NCBI GenBank assembly: GCA_036971615.1
Contig: JAYKKR010000015.1
Location: 186,001 to 250,000, forward strand
Source: Amyloporia xantha
Taxonomy: Eukaryota > Basidiomycota > Agaricomycetes > Polyporales > Adustoporiaceae
Direction of reading: 5' to 3'
DNA: 64,000 nt
Numbering within the stretch: position 1 is the first letter of the stretch; every line of letters begins with the position of its first letter. The notes under the pieces were generated by a model, which worked only from the letters and a program-made list of their open reading frames with translations, searched no databases and was not told the origin of the DNA. The position numbers and the translations under genes are program-made. Positions 44,147 through 55,267 of the stretch are shown piece after piece.

Positions 44147-44399
44147 GCACCTTGCGCCCCGATGTGTCAGGCTTGTAAAAGGGGAAGAATCAAGAGGGGG
44201 GCAAGATCTGAATCGGGGACACGGACCTCACTTTGTGGTGTGTAGGGGGCGGGTGTACGGGGGCCATTTTCAGCCACTTTCGCGGTTTGCGCGAGGTTTT
44301 CCTGAATTATCACAATGACAACATATATACATGCAGTTTATTCACGAGTACGCGCACATGTACGTCCTTTGCTTATCCAAACGAAAGAAAGGAGAAAGA

Positions 44400-44832
44400 C
44401 CAACACTATGGCATGATATTTGAGAAAGATGAAGCTAGTACACGCGCGGCGAGGCACGTGATGTCCGTCCACGGTACGCGTCTGTCCCTCAGGCTCTGCC
44501 TCCTAGATACGCGCATTGACAGTGGCACAGTCAGCAAGATGACTACGGCAATCTGGAAGTACAATATGCCTGAGCATATACGTCTAGTCCACTCTGGTTA
44601 TTCGGTAGATGGAATAGAGGTTGGTGCTCCTCTCCCTGCTTCGTTACTCGACGCGATGCATATTACACCTGAGGAAGCACGTTTGGGAATACCGCACGAT
44701 CGCATCCCCATTCCACACCCTTCTTTCGCCGGATCATCTCTCCAAGCCACAGCCTGCGAGCCTGCGGCCGATCATCCACAAGGTACACGACGACTATCTC
44801 AAGAGTTACAACGTGACCGTCGAAATTGCCCC
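44400..44832 (+). pseudogene. decayed coding remnant cut by the hAT element
   Basis: One frame holds KMTTAIWKYNMPEHIRLVHS and DAMHITPEEARLGIPHDRIP. A different frame continues HKVHDDYLKSYNVTVEIAP right up to the 8 bp duplication, and beyond the hAT element it would read CCT TAG, a stop. The two frames need a one-base shift. The rest of the gene upstream cannot be traced. Family unknown. Confidence 0.35.
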
Positions 44833-45945
44833 TAGCGTCTCCTAAGTTCAGTTCGGTTCGGTTCAGCAGGTATTTTGGCCGAACCCCAAACCGAACCTGC
44901 ATGTATATGGCTGAACCTGAACCTGAACCTGAACCGAACCTGCTGAACCGGTTCGGCAGGTTCAGTTCAGGTTCATAACCGGTTCGAACCTTCCGAACCT
45001 GTGATTTTCTAAGTAATTTTTTTTTCATTTTATGCTAGTCTACTGTACATGTCCATAGTGTGGTGATACTTGTCTGGATAAATGTAATTTCCCTGAGGTT
45101 GATCAGGCGAAGGTCACTCGATTGCAAGCGTGAGTGCTGGCAATCCCCTGTCAGATCGACACTCAGGGGCAGCACATCTGTGGCACGACATTAGCTGTCA
45201 GCAGTAGTGGCCGCGGCGTCACGCACCTGTAGGGGCCCTGCTGCTACTACCGGCACCCGAGCTTGATGCCGCCGATCGCGTGGTGTCATTTTCCTTGCCT
45301 AGCGTTGGCTGTGCAAAGAACGCGCGGATACCGAATGTATCCGCGTCGCTCTGCGTTACCTTCCACGTAGGCTTCCAAACGCGCGTGCCGGCGACACGCA
45401 GCGCGGGGGTTTTGTTCACGAGTCGTGCTGCTGGCAGAACGAGGCGTTAGGAGCATGTGAAAAAACGCCATGGAGCGCACGCACTTACCAGCACGGGGTT
45501 CCACGCCTGTCAAGTCTGCGGAAGTATCAGCTTCTTTGGAAGCTGATACAGGCGCCGCGTGCAGCGGCTGGTCCTCGCCTTCAGATTCGAACCAATCGAT
45601 GTCGGCGGCGTCCTTCAGTTGGCCATCCGCGCCAAGGGCGCAGTTCTCGCTGGGGTCGAGCTCGGCCATAGTGTAGCTAGAGGGAGAGCGAGAGCGCAAA
45701 CTTGCGCGAATGAAAATTGGTGCTAGCGGCGCCGATGGATCGCGATCTGATCGATCGACGTTCCCAATTAGGTTCGCGGTTCGGACACGTTCGCGCCGCG
45801 TTCGGCTCGCGCCCTGCAACCTAGAACCGCGGACCGAACCTGGCACCTAGCGGCCGGACCGAACCTGGACCGGACCTGAACCGTAGGTCCGGTTCACCGG
45901 TTCGGGGTTCGGACCTAGGTTCAGGACCGAACTTAGGAGACGCTA
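44833..45945. mobile_element. non-autonomous hAT element, 1113 bp
   Basis: Termini TAGCGTCTCCTAAGTTC... and ...GAACTTAGGAGACGCTA are inverted, and both ends are filled with GGTTCGG/GAACCT motifs. It is flanked by the exact 8 bp duplication ATTGCCCC (44825-44832 and 45946-45953). TAG-type termini plus 8 bp duplications define hAT elements. It holds only one small gene and no full transposase. Confidence 0.9.
45219..45669 (-). CDS. small protein inside the hAT element (transposase N-terminal remnant?)
   Basis: Two exons (45669-45489, 45430-45219) with a 58 bp intron give 130 aa. Sequence includes DIDWFESEGEDQPLH, TRVWKPTWK and FGIRAFFAQPTLGKE, and ends Ser/Gly-rich. It has the look of the linker region upstream of a BED finger in fungal hAT transposases, so the element may be an internal-deletion derivative that kept the 5' exons. 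It does not resemble the hAT transposase at 51903. Function unproven. Confidence 0.5.
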
Positions 45946-45953
45946 ATTGCCCC

Positions 45954-47226
45954 ACCTTAGTATCGACGACTCGAGGTAATTGAACTTAATGTCTATTACC
46001 CTTTCAATTAATTTGTGATCTAGTATATAGTGTATTCATTTATAGTAGATACTGTAGTACTTATATTGTAGTCGGACGGATGATACATAACGGACATTGA
46101 ATACACCTTAATACATCGCACCTTTTGTCCACCGTTTAGTGTTGCCGTGACTCCGGCTTGAACCTTCCTGAAGCGGAAGTCGAGCGCCCAACAGCACCCA
46201 GTGGAACCTCCATTGGGCAGCCCGGAGTTAGGTCCGAATGGTGCCGGCTGATGACTGGATAAGGGTTCAACGTCCACCCAAGTCAGCTCGGCATTGTCCG
46301 TGGCTAGTCGCAGCTCAGTCGCAGCTCCCATCTCCCCACCTCCCCGCCTTTCCGCCTGCTACCCTCGCCTGCTTCCCTCTGCCTGTCCCGCCGCTTTCCA
46401 TAGTGAATCGACTTTGAGTCGTTCGTGTACATATCGCCGCAGTTGACTTTGCGTCGCTCGGTTACCGGTGGCCCAACTTTGAGTTCGCCATCGGTCTCGC
46501 ATTTTCTCGGTCTGGTCTCGCAATCTCTTGAAATCTGGGTTCACCACTGGTTTCGCATTCTCTTGGAATCTGGGTTTGCCACTGGTCTTGCATTTTCTCT
46601 GCTTACTGGCTCCTTCGCTCTGAACTACAGACCTACTTGTCTCAATGCCCCGATCACTGGCTTCTGCTGTTTTCCATAGCGAATCGACTTTGAGTCGTTC
46701 GTGTACATATCGCTGCAGTTGACTTTGCGTCGCTCAGCTACCAGTGGCCCAACTTTGGGTTCGCCATTGGTCTCGCGTTCTCTCTGTCTATTAGCTCCTG
46801 CACCCTGACTTCACGTACCTGCTTTTCTCAATGCTGCGATCACTTGCTATCTGTGCTACTTGTTTTATCGCCAGAACAAAATGATTTTGTTGTTCGCTCT
46901 CACATCTCCCTGATCACACCGGCTATCTGTTCCACCCTACGTCTTTCAATAGGTAATGTCGTATGCTTCCCGCACAACTCTTACTCACATTACGATTCAT
47001 ATTGTGCTCTAGATTACGTCTGCCACCCGTCAATTACTGATCAACTAGCGTCAGAGATCCCTTAGGTAACGTCGTCATTACTTTCAATATTCCCTGTCGC
47101 TCACTTGTTTCATGGACTTATCCGATTGAACCGCTCGAACCATCATCCGATTGAATCCCTCGAATCATCAGCTTCACTGTCGACAGGTACGCTACTGCTA
47201 CATTCAAGTGTATACAACAAGAACCC
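45954..47226. repeat. intergenic region with a 120 bp direct duplication
   Basis: A segment at 46393-46512 (containing aatcgactttgagtcgttcg and gtgtacatatcg) is repeated at 46673-46791 with about ten differences, same orientation, about 280 bp apart. No gene recognised in this 1.3 kb. Confidence 0.55.
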
Positions 47227-50200
47227 TCACTCGTCCCTATCAGAGACAGTGAAGTCTTCCACTTCACCCTCGTCGGACAATGATGGTGAATGAGCCGTGA
47301 AGTATATTTGAATGTCGGACGCATCGAGGACCGGAATCAGGTGGTCCATCGCTCTCTCCTCAGGTTTCTCCTCAAGCTGATCCTGACATCAGGAAAAACA
47401 CTTTTTCTCTGAGGTAACCTAGGGTGCTCTGAGATATATGAGGTTTCTCAGAGTAGCTCAGGTTATCTCAGAGCATCTCAGGTAAGCCTGAGTTTCTCTG
47501 AGATATTTTAGATTTCTCAGAGCATCCTAGCTAGCTTGTGTTTCTTTGTGAGACAGTAGTATATTTATAAAGCTATAATACATTATTTCTGAACAGTATA
47601 ATATGCAAATAGATTGTTTTCTCACTTGTTTGTATAATAAATTGCTGGCATCTCTGATATGCATTATTTGAGCTATATTTTCTACTGGCTATGAAATAGC
47701 TATAGTATCCTACTACTTACTATCATTCTATTCACTTTATAGGTTTCATTAGAATGATTTAAGTTAAATACATGTGAAGGTGATCTGTCGTACTGGGTAA
47801 AATGGAGATATTGAAATAAGAAATGTACATTCATACAGAATAAGCACAAAGAGCTGCTGAATAGCAGGAATATAGTGGTGAGAGAAAGAAGATACTGTGT
47901 TGCATGAAAAGAGCATACTTGTATCAGAAAGGAGCAAAAGTAGGGATATAATACGTGTACTCACCTCTGTGCAGCTACAGTCATCTCCTCTCCTTCGTTC
48001 ATATTCACTCCATACATCCACAAAGTATTCCTTTCACTGACGGTTAACAGTCAAAAGTCAGAGGTCAAAGGTCAAACAGAGTAAGACGCATCTCAGAATT
48101 GAGAATCTGGACTCTGGCCAATGAAAGAGACTGTAACTAGATAAATGGGGAGGTAAAGGAGTGTTAGATAGTTGAATAATGTGATATATCAGTGCAGGAA
48201 TAGATAGAGAAGGATGCACATGAGGAATGGGAGCATGAGGAGGAGGTCGTTCAACATGCAACCATAGAACAGGAACCACTGGATGCAGACCCACAATTGT
48301 ATACATCGTCTGAAAGCCTGCGATTAGGGCTTTCATTTTATCCAACAATCAAAGGAAACCGTCCATGGGCTCCTGAGATATCAACAAAACGAGGTTTTTA
48401 ATGAAAAAGAGCAATAGAGGAGGAAGGAGTGGACGGATTTGGATGAGCAAGGGCTCGTCTGGAAGTGCTTGACAATGCGAATAGAATGGTATAAAAGCGA
48501 AAGGATAACTCACATTGGATCCCCAGATATCTCCCAATCAAAACCGCAAAAAAGCGCCCATTCCATCTCAAACCCTTCAAGATCTCCCAGAACTCTTTCA
48601 TACCTTCACAGAATGGGCTGGGACAGCCCTGAGACTCTTCTCCAAGAGTGAAGAATAAGAAAGAGAGAAGGAGGACTCACATGAGTTACCAGATAGTGCA
48701 GAGCAGGGACAGAACAACCGTCTAAGCTCAGTCAAGTCCCAGTGGAATAGACATGCCCCAAAGCCACAGGTTTTCAGATAGAGTCCCTAGTCACAGTATG
48801 ATTCTAGATTCAAGATAGTAGAGTTTAAAGATATCAAGAAGTAGCAGCTAGGAGGGACAGCTGAGGAGAACTTGAAGGGCAAATGCGCCCAAGTCCCTGC
48901 TAACCCTAAACCTGGGTTCCCAAAACAGGTGTCAGTCTGCCGCGTCAAACTCTGACCAAATTAAGCAGCCACAGTTGTTCCTTCTCTTCTTCCTCAACGA
49001 CCACTCTGCTTCGTCTCCTTCCTTGCCACTTCACTATTTCTGTTTGCTTCAGCTTTCATATCCACTGTTCTTCTGCTCTCTGGTGTACATGTACTAGTAG
49101 CTTGTTGCTGTATTTCTTGGACTCTGACTGGTTCTGTCTCAGGATATGATGATGCGCTGGCAGAGCGCATGGGTTGTAAGTTGGTTATTGCAGACACAGG
49201 TAAGTCCATATCTTCTTTCTTCTTCCAATTGAATTTATGAATAACTGACACTCTGTCTATCCACTGGTAATATCGGCATTGAAATAACCATCTATGAATG
49301 TTGGCTGTTGACTGTTGGCTGTTGTCGTATGACAGTGAAACAATGTAAGTTCTATTTGTCTTGCTCTTGCAGGCTGACATGCCCAATATATTTCAGATAT
49401 AGCATGCACTCAGTGTGAATCTAGGTTTCCTTACGACTTGTAATGATTGGTGAGTTATGTATATCAGTGAGAATACTCCTGGCATGTAAGTCGTCCATTT
49501 GCTTCTCCATATCTTAGCTGGACTAAATTCATGACTGTATCTACAGACATGGGCAATGTTGAATTGCGATTCTGATTACAGTTATGTCATGTAAGTCATT
49601 CGCTTCTGTCTGAATCCATTTATCAGATTCCCTTACATTTTGTCCAAAATGAGCAGATTATCTCTGTCAATCTTGTGTACGTCTTAGCTCTACTTTTATT
49701 ATTGATTATTGGTGTATACTGAACATACTATTAGGATTTTCTGACAATTATTATTTGTATGCCTCACTGCAGGTCGCTATTATGGCGGCTAGTACTAGAT
49801 TCTTTTTTGTGTATATTATCTATGAATATATGGCTGTTTCTCATTACAAATAATATGACTTTAAGAGTGCTTGAATACAAATAAACAAGAAGTTTGAAAG
49901 ATGACAAAAGACCACTCAGGCTCATGTCAGAGTGCTCTCAGAGAACTCTGAGGTCACTCTGGGTTAACCTGAGAAATAAATCTCATGTCGACGTAGTCTG
50001 AGAGCACTCTGGCTACTCTGAGTAGTCTGAATGCTCTGAGGTCTCCCAGATACTCTAGGATGCTCTTAGAGCAGCCTGGGACTAATAGGGTTTTTCCTGA
50101 TGGACCTTCCTCAGTGTCAACATCCTCCGCTCGCCTCACGTCGTCTCCACCTGAAGCCCGCGCTAAAGGTTCGATCTAAAGAGTGTCAGGTGAGTAAAGT

Positions 50201-50493
50201 AATCAATTAACATCTCGCTAATTGTTGCATACTGAAAGACACCGCAGAAAAGAATGTAACAGCGCGATCTGTTCGGTCTGCTCTTGGTTCACGCAAGAGT
50301 CGAGTAGGGAGACGAGAAGACTATCGACCTCCTCAGTCATCCGAACGGTCCCATGGGGTCGCTCAAGTGCATCTATCACATCGTATATCTCAGAGACCAG
50401 TAAGATGCAGTCGCGGGTGTGTGTGGCTGCAGTTCGCCTTGAAGGACGGGTACTGGCAGCAGCTAGGAATGAAGACAGGTGGTGGTCGGACAT
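47227..50493 (-). pseudogene. 163 aa unknown gene split by a CATCAGG element
   Basis: Exon 1 is 50493-50233 and a 57 bp intron follows. Exon 2 is broken into 50175-50103 and 47384-47227 by the element at 47387-50102. Dropping the element and one GA duplication copy leaves 231 bp (77 codons) and reads DVDTEEGQDQLEEKPEERAM without a stop to TGA at 47227. Exon 1 encodes an N terminus with HLSSFLAAASTRPSRR and a helical part (DSLLVSLLDSCVNQEQ). The C-terminal part is acidic (SDEGEVEDFTVSDRDE). No family recognised. As it stands translation runs into the element and stops. Confidence 0.6.
47387..50102. mobile_element. CATCAGG element, copy 1 (2716 bp)
   Basis: Ends CATCAGGAAAAAC... and ...GTTTTTCCTGATG are inverted and flanked by GA on both sides (47385-47386, 50103-50104). 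Subterminal regions of about 150 bp are filled with degenerate CTCTGAG/GACCTCAG words. No transposase recognised. A minus-strand ORF at 48058-48348 and scattered gtaagt-like sites hint at decayed gene content. Same family as 56282-57882. Confidence 0.8.
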
Positions 50494-51246
50494 TGCGTAG
50501 AGTCATTTGGGGAACATGAACACTCTTTGATGTTTAAGTATTCACTGTTATCTTTGCCCACATTCGCAGCTCGTTACCTGAGCGTCATGCAAGCACGCCA
50601 AGTGCTCTATTCCCAGAACACCACTTATCGATCATATCACCTCGGTGAACCTCTATGCTGGGCTATCTCTGTTTCGCCTTCGGCACACCCTTCGTATACC
50701 GGCGTTATTCACGACATATCGGCATACGGCCCCCGAATGCATCTGTTATTCGTTTCCTCGAGGCTCGTCTCGGAATTTACGTCAACTATCTGCCAACACC
50801 AATATGCCCAATCAGACGAAGTACTACCGGAAGTATGCCTCCCTGCTCTTAATGTCCGTTCACGTTCTCTGGTCCCGAGTAGCTTCGGGAAGAAGACTAC
50901 TGATCAGCATTCACAGAAACACATCTCAAGGCTTAGTTCTCACGACGAGACAGCGTTCCTCATGACAAATAGGTCAAGGTCGGTACATGAACGTTCCTTC
51001 ATTTTCTTTGTATACCATGCTCCGGTAGCCTCGTGTTATGGTAATGTTCACGACGATCTCTTCGTTCATTTACATATGCTCATCTATTCACATTCAAGCG
51101 GCCTTGCTGATGTCGATCTGCACTCTGGATGTGCACGTTGTCAAAACTGGGCTAACGCCCGTATTATCGCCACAACATGTGCAAGAATAGAAGGTCTGTC
51201 TTTCATGTTTCTCTATGCGATGTTGTGCGGAAGTTCTGGATTCTAA
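50479..51246 (+). other. unsupported 255-codon open frame
   Basis: An open frame of 768 bp overlapping the start of the split minus-strand gene. Composition (many Ser/His/Arg, no clear domain) and lack of splice context suggest chance or a decayed gene. The next 650 bp to the hAT transposase hold no recognisable gene. Confidence 0.2.
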
Positions 51247-51902
51247 ATCTTCTCTCCATTGACTGATAGCATGCTAAGTTCCGCCGACTAGTCGTGTGTC
51301 AAGGTAGTAAAAGACACCGTTGCCCGTATCGGGAGCTGCCCGTGCCGCATGTTCTTACTTCTAGATGGACGAGCCCACTGGCTGTCTCGGATATGTACAA
51401 GAATGTCCAACTGTACCCATCATTGTGTATCCTGCTTGCGGCAGCTTTCCCAAGATGTTATCTTGTCGCTTCTTCTGCTGCTCCTTGTTCTGCCTGACTC
51501 TCGCCGGAGATCGGAAGTCATGACACTTCCAGACTTGTCTGCGCGAGGATGTTCCTGTAAGTTATCCTGGTCTGGCCTCTGTGTTCTGTTTCCCACTGAA
51601 TCTTTTGAATTGCTGGTAGTTTGCCGTTCCCATGTTCTGAGCACATGTTTGCAGAGCGTTGCTGATTACGTGGTGTTATCGTCCGATCTTCCCTGATCAT
51701 CCCAAGCTTTGTCACCCCAAACGCGGCCGCTGTGCCAGGCTAGTTCAGTTGGACTTGTCATCATGCAAGTTGTTTCCGTTGAGTAGAACTGACTCGTGAC
51801 TAACTTATATGTTGAATAAGGCCCAGTCCGTATATAAAGGGACCTCGAACCCCAACTAGACTGCAGTACGCCTCGTCTCTCACAGACAGTAGTGCCTCAA
51901 TC

Positions 51903-54899
51903 ATGCCTCCCCGCAAGGCCAACACCAGAAACACTGCCGGTCGTGGAGCGCCGGTGCAGCCTTCCGCTGCTCCCCTCGCTGCTGTCGCCGCTGTTGCCCC
52001 TGACGCTGTTCCTGCTCCCGCTCCCCCATTGCTGCTGTCCCCGTTCCTGCTGCTGATGCCCCTGTTGCTGGGGCTGGTGGTGGCCCTGGTCAAGAAATTT
52101 TCAATCTCGAAGTCTCGTCCTCCGATGATGAAGGCGGCCAGCAGGCTGCTCCGGGTCAAGCGAGTACAGGTTCTAAGTCGGCTGCACAAGACATCAATTT
52201 CTTCTTTAATCGTGCCCCGCAAGGCTCAAAGAAGAAGACCGTTTGTTTGGCTTGCAGGTAATCCGTTTATCACGCACTTATTATTGTACTAACATATGTT
52301 CAGGCGCATCCAAGAGACTCATCCCAGGCACTCTGTCAAGTTGTATTCGGCAATGACTTCGACTAGTGTCCTTCGTGCACACTTGGTCAACAGCCACCTA
52401 GACGAATATGAAACCGCTTGCCGTGCAAATGGATGGCTGGCACTCCTCAACCGCCTCAATCGCAACACCGAGGCGGCACCCGATCCAAGCCCTCGCACAC
52501 CTTTCTCCGACGAAGAGTTCATGAAAGCGATTATCAAATTCATATGTGCTGACGATCAGGTTCGTGCCATCTCGGTCTTTGAACATAGTCAATGTATTCT
52601 GATTAATTTATTGTAGTCAGTCAATGTTGTTGATTGTCCCGAGTTCAGACAGCTCCTCCTCCTCTTGTGTGAGGACTTAGAGGATAGCGACATCCCGCAC
52701 AGGACGAGGACGCGCACAGCGATTATTCACGCTTGGCTGGAGTATAACCGTGTCTTGACGAAGGAATTTGACGTAAGTAGTAATTGACTATCACAAATTT
52801 TGGATCGAATTAATATTTGATACAACAGTATGCGGTAGGAAAAGTATCTTTTACCGTCGATGTCTGGGACTCCTATATGAGGCGCGCCTACATGGGCGTG
52901 ACTGCCCACTGGGTCAGCGAGAACAAGGAGACCGGCTCTCTGCAGGACAAAGTTGCCTTGATAGGGTTCCATCGCCTTTATGGCTCCCATGACGGCGTAA
53001 ACCTGTCCAACGTTTTACTCGAAGTTCTTGACAGGGTGCATGTTGCGGAGAAGGTACGTTGAGCTGCTCGAAGCCTTACAGCGCGCTAAATCTGTCATTC
53101 ATGAAGTCCGGCAACTTTACGCTCGACAACGCCTTGTCGAACACGACGATGTTGCACGAACTGGAGAAGGCTCTGAAGGCCCGCGGCGTCTCTTGGGAAG
53201 CTGCCGAGTCTATCATTCACTGCCTCTCCCACAACATTAACTTGAGTTCTCAGCGTGTTATCAAGAGTTTTATGACCATGGACGAGGCCAGCGCCAACAA
53301 TAGTGACGATGATGAGGGTGCTGATGACGAGGACGAGGACGGAGGCGAGGGCGAGGATGAGGACGAGGACGAGGACAGCTCTGAAGAGGACAACATCGCT
53401 GGGTTCTCGGACAGACGGGCCCGTCATAACCCACTTGTCATTGCGCGTAAGATTGTGCGCAAGCTTCGCTCATCGCCTAGTCGCCGAGACAAGTTTGACC
53501 TAACAATGCGACGATGCGTTGAGGATGGCCTAATCGAGAAAGTCCTCCAGCCGTTATTAGACGTCCGCACTCGGTGGGACTCCACCTACCTGATGTTGAA
53601 CAGGTTGCGTCTTCTTCGCGCTGTAAGTTCCTGTTTCCATTGTATATTGCTCATCACTCAAATAGTTTCTCATAGGCTATCGACCAAATCTGTCGGGAGC
53701 TTCCTGAGCTCCGTAATTATCAACTTACGGATGATCAGTGGCAATGTCTCACCGACTGCGAGATGGCACTAAAGGGACGCCGTTCCTAATCTTTACCATC
53801 TTACCATATGTAGCTTATCGCAGCATTTCATATCGATTACATAGGTCCCGCAGCTCGTTCAACATATCCTGAGTACGGAGAAGATGCCGGTCCTGTCTGC
53901 GTCTATTCCTGTCTACGAATTAATGATGACACGCTGGGAGGTTTTGCGGGACAAGAACCCCCGCATGGCCCGTCATATTCAGGAGGGTCTCAACGTCGCC
54001 CAGAAGTACTACACCAAAATGGACGACACGCCGGCTTATGTCCTGTCAATGTGTAAGTGTTTCGGTTTCTCGCAAATCTCATATCATTTAGTACTGGAAA
54101 TACAGTCACAAACCCGGCCGTGCGCCTTACCTGGATTAATGATCACTGGGATGAGGACTATCGCCGTAGGGCTGTCGAGGTGATCAAAGAGAAGGTATAT
54201 TATGTGATTATGTATGAATCGGTATACACTGACATGTTCTTCAGATGCACGGGTATCGTCAGAATCCTCGCCGAGACAATTCAGTAGCGTCTGGATCAGA
54301 AGTACCTGCGCATCGTCGACGAGTCGCTTTCAACCTAGGTGCCATTGATGCACTTGCAGTGCAATATGGCCTTGAGGACATGGCCTTCAGCTCTACGAGC
54401 GAAGGAGATCAAAGCGTCGACGAAGAGTTTGGTACATACCTTGCACAGCCCCTTGCTTCTGCCACTGTCAACATCACAAAATGGTGGGAGGTTCGTAGAT
54501 CCTCCGGTAGGAGTTATTCAGTATGCTGATTGGCGCGTTCTACAGATGAACAGAGAGACCTTCCCGACCATTTTTCGCATTGCTGTGGACTATATTTCCG
54601 TCCAGGCCACTTCCGTGCCCGCCGAACGAGTGTTTTCGTCTGCGGCAGAGACCGACACTCGTCGTCGCAACCGGATCTCCCCCCATCTCTTTGAAGCGCT
54701 TCAGATGCTGAAGTACAGTTTCAAGTCAGACCGCTTGAACTTTACCGAGGGCTGGGAGACGTCGGTTAGAATGTTGGAGGAGCCTTTGCCGCAAGGAGAT
54801 AACCTCTTGGCCTTAGCTGCTGGGGGAGAGGGCTCGCGTGGTGCTATGCTTGAGGTTCTCGTGAACGATAGTGGCGATGAGCAAATCGAGGTCGACTAA
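51903..54899 (+). pseudogene. hAT transposase with BED finger, two defects
   Basis: Ten exons (51903-52257, 52304-52559, 52617-52772, 52829-53053, 53107-53622, 53676-53774, 53845-54052, 54106-54194, 54245-54490, 54546-54899). A BED finger (TVCLACR...LRAHLVNSH) is followed by the catalytic-fold landmarks FTVDVWDSY, TLDNALSN, VRTRWDSTYLML, NPAVRLTWI and the C-terminal dimerisation segment ATSVPAERVFSSAAETD. Two faults: one C is missing from the CCCCC at 52023-52027, between the ATG frame and the rest; and intron 6 (53775-53844) begins GG instead of GT. With one C added the total is 835 codons. I found no matching termini or duplication around it, so it may be immobile or domesticated. An acidic Asp/Glu run interrupts the domain near residues 405-430. 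Confidence 0.8.
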
Positions 54900-55267
54900 A
54901 TGGTTGTCTTCTGATGTGTACCATGTTCATCTCATCTTGCTGTCAATATCCACTCCATCGCAAGTGTCTTTACGTCATGTAACAGTAGTACCGTCAATGA
55001 ATATCTGCATTCCATGTGTAACTGTGCCCGCAGCCCGATCCGCATTGAACTATTGTGTAAATGGACTCGGTCAAAGCACAATTAATGTATACCTGTATCA
55101 ACCACATTTTCTGATTGGTCTGTGTTATAACTACCGTGTGAATTCCATCCTGAATGTGTCTTCTTGCCACCGTGCGTGAACACCACTCGTTTGGTTCTCA
55201 GGCTTGTATATACTGTTCTCCCAGGGTTCAAAGTCTCCTCCCGCCCTCGTCCCCTTTGTTATACATC
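54900..55267. other. intergenic region
   Basis: About 370 bp between the hAT transposase and the casein kinase gene; no terminal repeat or gene seen. Confidence 0.45.

Noticed and set aside
50479..51246. 255-codon ORF as a real gene
   Set aside because: No domain, no splice context, and it overlaps the start of a better-supported minus-strand gene; kept only as a low-confidence note.
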